Positions 42,301 through 48,954 of a DNA stretch of 48,954 nt are shown one piece after another. The notes under the pieces are model-generated. The model searched no databases. It was not told the origin of the DNA and saw nothing but the letters and a program-made list of their open reading frames with translations. A program made the translations under genes and the position numbers. Position 1 is the stretch's first letter; each line of letters opens with the position of its first letter. Source of the stretch: Flavobacterium branchiarum (GTDB lineage: Bacteria; Bacteroidota; Bacteroidia; Flavobacteriales; Flavobacteriaceae); assembly GCF_030409845.1 (NCBI RefSeq), contig NZ_JAUFQQ010000004.1:1-48954 (forward strand), read 5' to 3'.

Positions 42301-45300
42301 ACTTTGGCCATTACAAATTGGAGATGTAGTTACTACTGCATCTTTATATCTAATAGAAACTCCATAAACATCTAACTGAGATAATAAAGTCACTACTCCT
42401 CCTAATCTAATTTCAATCGCATTAAATGGAAATCCAGCAACAAAAGTAGCTTTGAAACGATTTCCTGTTAATAATTGTACATTTATTAAATTAGAATTTA
42501 TAGCGGTACGATCATTATTATACGCACCCTCGTTATACGTAGCTAAAGTGATATAGGATAATGCACTTACATCGATAAGTCCAGCAGGAATACCTAATTC
42601 AACATCTATCTTATCTCCTACTTTCCCTAAATTAGAAAAACTTAAAACTTGTTCTGCAAATGCTCCTACACCAACAGAAACATTAAGATTAGATGCTGTA
42701 GTAAAATTACCATCTATCGCATTATTAGGATTATTAACCGCACATATTGCACATATTACACCATCTGTAAGAGTAGACAACCTATTCGTTTGATCATTTG
42801 GCTGTAAACAAAGATCTATTGGGCTACCTATCATCACATTTATAACTGTTCTTGTACTACTCACACATCCTGTAACAGCATCTCTTGCTGCAATATAGTA
42901 GGTAGTATTTACAGTTAATGCTGGTGTTGGAGTAAAAGTGCTTGAATTTGTTAATAAAGGACTTCCATTAATAGGAACAGTGTACCAATCATATTCAACC
43001 CCAACTACAGGATTAGACACCTGTAATACAATATTTTGACCGGGTTGAATAGTTACAGTTGAAGAAGCAACTGTTGGTACTGCAGGCAATGGGTTAACAG
43101 TAACATTTACAGGAGTACGTGTAGCACTAATACAACTACCAATCGATGCTTCAACATGATAACTTGTGTTTGCATTTAAGATCGGAGTTGTAAATGATGT
43201 TCCTGTAAATACTAACGTTCCAGCTGTAGCTGTATCATACCATTTATATATAGTTCCTACAACAGGTGTAACAATATTTAGCGTAGTTGTAATCCCTGCA
43301 CAAATAGTTGTCCCCGAAGTATTTATTGTTGGAGCAATAGGGTTATTTATTGATATTACAACAGGAGTTCTTTCACTATTTAAACAACCATTTCGAGTAA
43401 CTTCAACATAATATGTAGTATTAGCAGTTAAAGCTAGTGTAGTAAAAGAAGTAGTACTACTCACTACATTTCCTCCAGTTAAAGCATCATACCATTTAAT
43501 TGTTTCTCCCACAGCAGTATCAGACACCAAAGTAATCGTTTGTCCGCTACAAATCGTTGTATTTCCTGTTATTGTTCTTGCTTTAAATTTATAGGAAGCA
43601 CCATAAATATTGAGGCTTGACACTAAGTTCACTAATCCACCTAATCGAATCTCAACACGATCAAAGGAAGCCCCTGCTTTAAAACTTGCTCTAAAACGAT
43701 TTCCCGATAATAACTGAATATTTAAAAGAGGATCATTTACTGCTACTCGGTCATTATTATATGTTGCTCCATTGTAACTAGCCAATGAAATATAACTTAA
43801 TAAGCTTATATCTAGAACTCCTGTAGGAATTTCTAAATCAACTTGAATAACATCACCAGTATTCCCTCCGTTATTAAATTGCAGTGTTTGTTGAATCCAC
43901 CCATTAACTAACCCAATTGGTATACTTAATGTTGAAGCAGTATTATTATTTCCATCGACTGAATTATTTGGATTAGCAACAGAACAAAGTAAGCAAAGTC
44001 CATTTTGTGTAGTTTGTTGGCTATTTGCTTCTAGACAAGTTCCTAGTGAAGCAGGCAAAACTGTCACGGTTACAGCTACTCGACTAGCACTTAAACATCC
44101 TCCAGCAATATTATTAGATTCTACATAATATGTTTTTGTAGCAAATAAGATTGGTGTTGTAAATGTAGTTGAGTTGGCTAATAATTTAGTACCTCCTGTT
44201 GGAGCATCATACCAATCTAATGTTTCACCAGATCCAGAAGCCGAAGCAGTTAAAGTAGCATTTTGCCCTGATTGTATTGATACGCTAGGAGTCAATACCG
44301 TTGCCAAAGCAGGAACTGGAGTTGAAGTAACAGCAACTAGAGTTCGTGTTGGAGTTGTACAACTACCAATAGTAGCTTCTACATAAAAATTAGTCACACC
44401 AGTAGGAACTGTCGGTGTATAAGAATCACCTGTAGCCAAAACAATACCACCTGATTCTACGCTAAACCATGAATATGTAGTTCCGGGTATAGGGTTTATA
44501 ACTGACAGTTTAGTTGCTTGAGTAGGTCCTGAGGAACATATTGTTGTACCGACTGTACTAATTATAGGTAATACGGGGTTTATTACATTTACAGTTACAG
44601 GTATTCGTTTATCACTTTCGCAACCAGCTGTTCTTGAAACACTAATATAATAAGTTGTTGTAGCGGTTAAAGCAGGAGTTGAATAATTACCTGTAGTTGA
44701 GAGTGCTGTTGTTGAAGTTGGAGAATCATACCAAGCCAATGTTGTACCTGCTGCTGCTGTAGCAGAAAGAGCTATACTCTGACCTGAACATACTGATTGC
44801 GAACTCCCTCCACTAATTGTTGGACTAGCAAATTGCGAATGCACTTCGAAAATTTTCAAATCTACTAATAACCTTACAAGACCACCTACCCTAATTTGTA
44901 TTTGATTAGCATCTCCAGGCAATGTATAATTGATTACTGCCATTTGATTACCAGGCAATAATTGAAGATTTAATAATGCATTATTTAGAGGGACAGGACC
45001 ACCAACATCTGTTCCTGAAAATTTTGCTTGAATAGTTGCGTTTGAAAGTAAACTAACGTCGACTAAACCTGCTACCGCACCAGTACCAAAATAGACAACT
45101 ATTTGATCTCCTGATTTTGCCGTTTGGTTTAAGGTTAACGTTTCTTCTGCGAAACAAGCTAAACCAAGAACATTTGTCAACAAAGCATATGTATTCAGAT
45201 TTCCATCAAATGCGGCAGTAGGATTTGTAACACTCATACCCACACACAGAAGCCCTCCTGTAGTATTAGTTTGTGAAATAGGTCTGCAAAATGTTTGTGA

Positions 45301-45393
45301 AAAAGAACTCGAAAAAGGAATCAATATCAAAAACAACCACAAATAACTTTGCAAAAAAGTCTCTTTTTTTATTCTTAAGTAAAAATTTTTCAT
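33316..45393 (-). CDS. Giant T9SS-exported adhesin with Ig-like repeats and gliding-type C-terminal domain
   Basis: About 4,025 codons. The two long frames (45393 to about 41,865 and about 41,460 to 33316) are in the same register. The 400 bases between them are in another frame, so two opposite one-base changes near 41,865 and 41,460 are the simplest reading. Signal peptide (LFLILIPFSSSFSQ), then five diverged 150-180-residue beta modules, each with a D-G-N-x-x-T-type start and a V-R-L-G-G-type end, alternating with CHU-type Ig-like domains (CSGQSIALSA, YDSPT, TYYISV). Then come 18 nearly identical 79-residue repeats plus four diverged ones, a DUF11 domain (NPNPKVNENVIFTITVNN) and a type B sorting domain (NEFTPNNDGANDFFKIEGI ... 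GTYYYVL). It should be secreted by the T9SS and displayed on the surface, as SprB is. First gene of the operon. Confidence 0.93.
35170..39435 (-). repeat. 18 tandem copies of a 237-bp coding repeat
   Basis: Eighteen units of exactly 237 bp (79 codons), with no length change, begin TPTTTDTTQDFC and end VTVDVTDPL. They differ at only a few sites: NES/NET, GGVA/GGVV, linker PLT/PLI/LLI, T/R before DLLI, and one GAI/GVI. Counting from the N-terminal side, units 1-5 and 11-15 carry the same series of variants. Each unit has one cysteine near its start and one in TGCESSE, a likely disulphide of an Ig-like fold. Confidence 0.95.
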
Positions 45394-47064
45394 ATTCCTA
45401 AGAGATTAATGATGTGACAAAAAAATTCCAATATGATAAATAAGCAATACCATCAATAATCTCATACGCAAATAGGAGATTATTAAATAAAGCCATACTA
45501 ACAGATTTTCAGACTACATTTAATGTTCTGAAAAATATCTTGATCTTAAAATCTATAAAAATTACTCCAAAGGGGGAAACAACCACAATTCGCGAGGAAG
45601 CGAATGATCCCTTAATTTGACGAAAAAATCAAATGAATATCAAAAAAAAAGAGTTGCATAAAAGGAGTATTTGAAGTAGGTTTTAATTTCATAAAATATT
45701 TTTAAGAGATTAATATATTTGGGGATCTGTTCGTTTTATTTCAGTTCTATATGAGGTAAAAACATATGTGATGCATTTAAATACACCCATTTAATAAAAA
45801 ATAAAAAAAAAATTGACAATTTTAAGTATTGAGAAACATGTACAAAATACGGTACTAGAAATTAATTCTACAGAAATGTGGAAATTAAAATTTATTGATT
45901 GTCAAAAATTAATTCAAACAAGAAATAAATTTGTAAACTAATACCTGACTTGTCGATTTGTGCTTCGGGGGATTGAAGACTCAAATTAACAATACAATTA
46001 TGTATTGTTATGGAACAAATAGTAACGAAAATTATTACTATACTGATTTAATCTGTTATCTAAAATATTCAATTGATTTATGAGATTATCAAAAGACAAA
46101 TACTTCTTTCTATTTGCAGAAGCTAGATCAGATAGGGTATTCAATTCGTCATTGAATAACGATAAACTAAGAAATGAACAAGAGATAAATCTATTGCTTC
46201 CCAAAAAAGTAATTATAAATTCCATAAGCATCTAGATTAAAAAATAATTGACAAAAAAAATTCGTACAAAAAATTCATTTACTTAAAAATCTTTATTCAA
46301 GATCTTTCTGCTATTATGTGGTATTATATTATTTTATTTCAAAAACAAATTGGAACGTTAATAGATAATCTTTTTATATTTTGTTTTACATTAAATTTCT
46401 TAGATGCCTTTTACTTTGGCAAAAAACTAATTCTATTTAATCTGATTTAAATATTACATCGTTTTGAATAATGATTAATTCATTATATGATTCACCAAGA
46501 ATAAGCAAATAAAGCTTATTTTATTAAAAACAATTAACAATTGTTCAACGATAAACATTTTATAAATTTAATTTTTTTTTTTATAACATGCAAGTAAAAA
46601 AAAGATGAAATGCGATTTTAATTTAAAATCACATTCCATAAGTACTAAGATATTCAACTGTTTAAATTACTAGATATCAAACAAAACATCAGGCTAACAT
46701 AAAAAAAGAGCTCTAAATCATTCGTGTAATAATCTTAATTTATAATTTTTCCGGAACTAGTAAAAAAAACATATTTGCGAAAAAAAACTACAAAAAAATA
46801 AGGCTAAAACTCCAAGAATTAAAAAGAAACCACTAATTTAATTGAGAAAAATATTGTTGTGGTAATTATAAAAAAAAGAAAAAGGGCTAATTGTTAATAA
46901 ATTAACAGCTAACCCTTTAAAAAATAATTTCATTGCAAGTAATAACAATACGTTCTTCGATAGTACTACAATTGACTTTATGGATATTAAAGAAATGTAG
47001 ACTGCAAAAGCATATTGAATAGGCTACAAAACGAATCAAATTTTATCGAATCATAATTAAAAAA
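45394..47064. other. 1.67-kb AT-rich gap upstream of the adhesin operon
   Basis: No convincing gene. The only frame of note (45998-46231, minus, 77 codons) has no recognisable motif and odd composition. A small inverted repeat (attcgc / gcgaat) lies at 45588-45605. The adhesin promoter should be near 45,400-45,700 on the minus strand, but I find no clean TTG and TAnnTTTG pair. The far end holds the DUF6495 terminator. Large upstream gaps are common before surface-protein operons. Confidence 0.5.
46871..46918 (-). terminator. Hairpin terminator downstream of the DUF6495 gene
   Basis: Arms aaagggctaattgttaat (46881-46898) and attaacagctaacccttt (46901-46918) pair at 15 of 18 positions. On the minus strand a T-rich run follows (46871-46880). 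It lies about 150 bases after the DUF6495 stop. Confidence 0.7.
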
Positions 47065-47538
47065 CTATGATTCTATAATTGAATTTATCTGTTTAAACAA
47101 CTGACCATCACTTAAGAATGCTCCTTGTTGAATTAATTCAAAGATTGAAGTATTACGGTCGTCAGTAAACACTTTTTTACCAACCTTCATTTCAATAGTT
47201 TCTGTAAACATATTATCACTTAACCATTGCAAGCCTTCCTTAGTTAAGAAATCAGTTTCAGGAACCAATGATTTTAAAACTATCGATTGAACATGTGTAT
47301 CAAAACATTGAAATAGGAAAATATGATTTTTAGAAAAATGTTCTAAAAATTCCGCTCTTGAAAGAACACCTTCCCAAATTAAATCAGAGAACACATCTAG
47401 TTCTTGCTCAGCCACCTCTGGCTTATTAATTTTGATCGAATCCCACTCTGCTTTATCAATTGCTTGCGTTCCTAAAAAGCTTGCAAATTCAGCGTTTAAT
47501 TCATCAAATTGTTCTTTTGTTAATCTTGCGTATTTCAT
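47065..47538 (-). CDS. DUF6495 family protein
   Basis: 157 residues, cytoplasmic, without signal or membrane segment. MKYARLTKEQFDELNAEFAS, AEWDSIKINKPEVAEQELDV, ILWEGVLSRAEFLEHF-like and HIFLFQCFDTHVQSIVLKSL are typical of flavobacterial proteins found just after rplI. The family has no known function. Its constant place next to the ribosomal cluster suggests a housekeeping role (inference). A terminator separates it from rplI, so it probably also has its own promoter. Confidence 0.8.
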   Translation of the reverse strand: MKYARLTKEQFDELNAEFASFLGTQAIDKAEWDSIKINKPEVAEQELDVFSDLIWEGVLSRAEFLEHFSKNHIFLFQCFDTHVQSIVLKSLVPETDFLTKEGLQWLSDNMFTETIEMKVGKKVFTDDRNTSIFELIQQGAFLSDGQLFKQINSIIES

Positions 47539-47585
47539 TTTAAAATATTTAAGCTTTTATAGCGTCATTTAGCTATTTAAAATTC

Positions 47586-47615
47586 AAAAAAAAATCCCGA
47601 TTTGCATCGGGATTT
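47586..47615 (-). terminator. Terminator of the rpsF-rpsR-rplI operon
   Basis: A perfect 10-bp stem (aaatcccgat / atcgggattt, loop TTGC) at 47592-47615 with a T-run on the minus strand. It lies 20 bases after the rplI stop. Confidence 0.9.
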
Positions 47616-47635
47616 CATATTATAAATTAAAACTA

Positions 47636-48076
47636 TTACTTCTCAGCAACAATTTCGTATGGTAATTCAACTACAACATCTCTGTGTAATCTAATGCTTG
47701 CAGCATATTTACCAGTACGTTTTACGATACCGCTAGTAATAAATTTTCTTTCGATAGAGTTACCCGCTTTATCCAAAGCTTCAGCAATATCTATGTTAGT
47801 GATAGAACCAAAAAGTTTCTCTCCACCAGCTTTTGCGAAAATTTTAATTTCAAGAGCTTTCAATGCTTCAGCTATTTTCTTAGCGTCATCAACAATCTTA
47901 GCCTCTTTGTGTGCTCTTTGTTTTAGGTTTTCAGCTAATACTTTTTTTGCAGAAGGAGTTGCTAAATGAGCAAAACCTTGAGGAATTAAAAAGTTACGAC
48001 CGTAACCAGCTTTTACAGATACTACATCATCTTTAAATCCTAGATTCTGTACGTCTTGTTTTAAAATAAGTTCCAT
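47636..48076 (-). CDS. rplI: Ribosomal protein bL9
   Basis: 146 residues. The start MELILKQDVQNLGFKDDVVSVKAGYGRNFLIPQG is the classical L9 N-terminal domain that binds 23S rRNA. A long connecting helix follows (about 40-80) and then the C-terminal domain (EKLFGSITNIDIAEAL, the LFGSVT motif). Last gene of the ribosomal operon, 66 bases after rpsR. Confidence 0.97.
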   Translation of the reverse strand: MELILKQDVQNLGFKDDVVSVKAGYGRNFLIPQGFAHLATPSAKKVLAENLKQRAHKEAKIVDDAKKIAEALKALEIKIFAKAGGEKLFGSITNIDIAEALDKAGNSIERKFITSGIVKRTGKYAASIRLHRDVVVELPYEIVAEK

Positions 48077-48142
48077 GTTGTTGTCCTTATATTTGAGAAG
48101 TTAGGTTCCATCTTACCGGAAACCAACAACTTTAGTTTAATA

Positions 48143-48439
48143 TTATTTTAATAAATCGGCCACGTATGGCATTAAAGCTAAGTGACGAGCTCTCTTAACA
48201 GCTACAGACACTTTTCTTTGGTATTTTAAAGAAGTTCCTGTTAAACGACGAGGAAGAATTTTTCCTTGCTCATTAACGAATTTCAATAAGAAATCTGCAT
48301 CTTTATAATCGATATATTTGATTCCAGATTTTTTGAAACGACAATACTTTTTAGTTTTGTTAGTTTCTATGTTTAAAGGCGTTAAATATCTGATATCTCC
48401 GTCTTTTTTTCCTTTTGCTGATTGCTCTATTGTAGACAT
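48143..48439 (-). CDS. rpsR: Ribosomal protein bS18
   Basis: 98 residues. The conserved block [46 protein letters not shown] has the RRLTG-xS-xKxQR signature of S18. It lies 5 bases after rpsF and binds S6 on the 30S platform. Confidence 0.98.
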
Positions 48440-48444
48440 AATAA

Positions 48445-48787
48445 TTAAGCTTTTGTAGATTTTAATTTAGTTCTTCTTCTTTCAGCCCAAGAAATAGCAT
48501 GCTTATCTAAAACTTACAGTTAAGAAACGCATAATTCTCTCATCACGTCTAAATTCAGTTTCAAAAGCAATTAGAACTTCTCCAGCTACTTTGTACTCAA
48601 ATAAGTGATAAAAACCACTTTTTTGTTTTGGATTTCGTAAGCCATTTTTTTAAGACCCCAATCCTCTTTTGATACCATTTCAGCTCCTCTACTAGTAAGA
48701 AATTCTTCAAATTTCGTTACTGTTTCCTTCACCTGAACCTCAGATAAAACGGGATTTAAAATGAAAAACAGTTTCATAATGATTCAT
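48445..48787 (-). CDS. rpsF: Ribosomal protein bS6 (three frameshifts)
   Basis: Small-subunit protein that pairs with S18. The true start is the ATG at 48785-48787 (MNHYETV), and one extra T in a T-run near 48,770 then breaks the frame before [11 protein letters not shown]. The clean stretch from 48777 reads [21 protein letters not shown] missing base near 48,615 precedes [15 protein letters not shown], and an extra T near 48,510 precedes [13 protein letters not shown]. The end is LKSTKA at 48445. Corrected, it is 113 residues, exactly normal. Three one-base changes in an indispensable gene are the best evidence in this window that frameshifts here are sequence errors. Confidence 0.95.
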
Positions 48788-48818
48788 AAATATAAAATTT
48801 ATTTGTTAAAATTTGGTG

Positions 48819-48847
48819 CAAAAGTAACCATTATTTTATATATCCAA
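48819..48847 (-). promoter_or_regulatory. Promoter of rpsF-rpsR-rplI
   Basis: On the minus strand TTG (48845-48847), 18 bases, then TACTTTTG (48819-48826): a near-perfect Bacteroidota promoter. The leader to the rpsF ATG is about 25-30 bases. Confidence 0.75.
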
Positions 48848-48954
48848 CACTTTTTTACGTTTATTCGACGTATGACAAAAAATAAGTCTAAAATCTAGTT
48901 TTAAAAGAAAAAAAATCTATATTTACTATTACATTCCCTAAATTTAAATGTTAT

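Noticed and set aside
45998..46231. 77-codon minus-strand frame in the gap upstream of the adhesin
   Set aside because: No recognisable motif, AT-driven composition and no supporting neighbours. Possible, but not supportable from sequence.

Overview
The window is AT-rich DNA of a Flavobacterium-like member of the Bacteroidota. The signs are Bacteroidota-type promoters (TTG, about 19 nt, TAnnTTTG), a type IX secretion/gliding gene set (PorD, PorP/SprF, a gliding-type C-terminal domain), flavobacterial families DUF6495 and DUF6913, and FabV, BamD and RpoZ of flavobacterial type.

Layout. (1) 1-160: tail of a beta-flower repeat protein. (2) 763-4446: gnd-zwf-pgl, the whole oxidative pentose phosphate branch. 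(3) 4484-5774: a YefM/YoeB-type toxin-antitoxin pair and an orphan Rhs tip, bracketed by two copies of a terminator-bearing repeat. (4) 5912-7587: a peroxide-defence cluster (ohr, a nitroreductase, ohrR) with a perfect palindromic operator. (5) 7567-9556: a hipBA pair, also bracketed by two copies of the sequence that ends the upstream gene. (6) 9855-13328: a broken surface-protein locus (usher-like protein and a 5'-truncated secreted protein) that collides with an XRE regulator. (7) 13920-25770: core genes, nearly all on the minus strand: two-component system, coaE, glycosyltransferase, fabV, recN, porD, coaBC, rpoZ, bamD, dapA. (8) 25818-27576: a 5'-nucleotidase split over two plus-strand genes. 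(9) 27573-30255: yhhN-like gene and ligA. (10) 30383-45393: a three-gene surface operon of a giant adhesin (about 4,025 codons, with 18 nearly identical 79-residue repeats), PorP/SprF and an OmpA-family protein. (11) 45394-47064: a long AT-rich gap. (12) 47065-48787: rpsF-rpsR-rplI and a DUF6495 gene.

Data quality matters for reading this annotation. Single-base insertions and deletions are spread through the window, many in short homopolymers. They break indispensable genes (three in rpsF, one in coaE) and are far denser left of about 13 kb, where almost no gene is open end to end. I read most of them as sequence errors, not gene decay, and give each gene its full inferred span. The sharp change near 12,990, where the XRE gene loses its end and the next gene loses its start, may be a real deletion or an assembly join.

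Functionally, the left third joins NADPH supply and thiol-peroxide defence to two stress-type toxin-antitoxin loci. The right two thirds hold housekeeping genes plus an export-and-display system: PorD is a T9SS assembly factor, and the adhesin operon encodes a T9SS cargo with its dedicated partners. The items most worth following up are the two toxin-antitoxin modules framed by duplicated gene ends, and the giant adhesin, with its higher-order repeat duplication and five diverged lectin-like modules.
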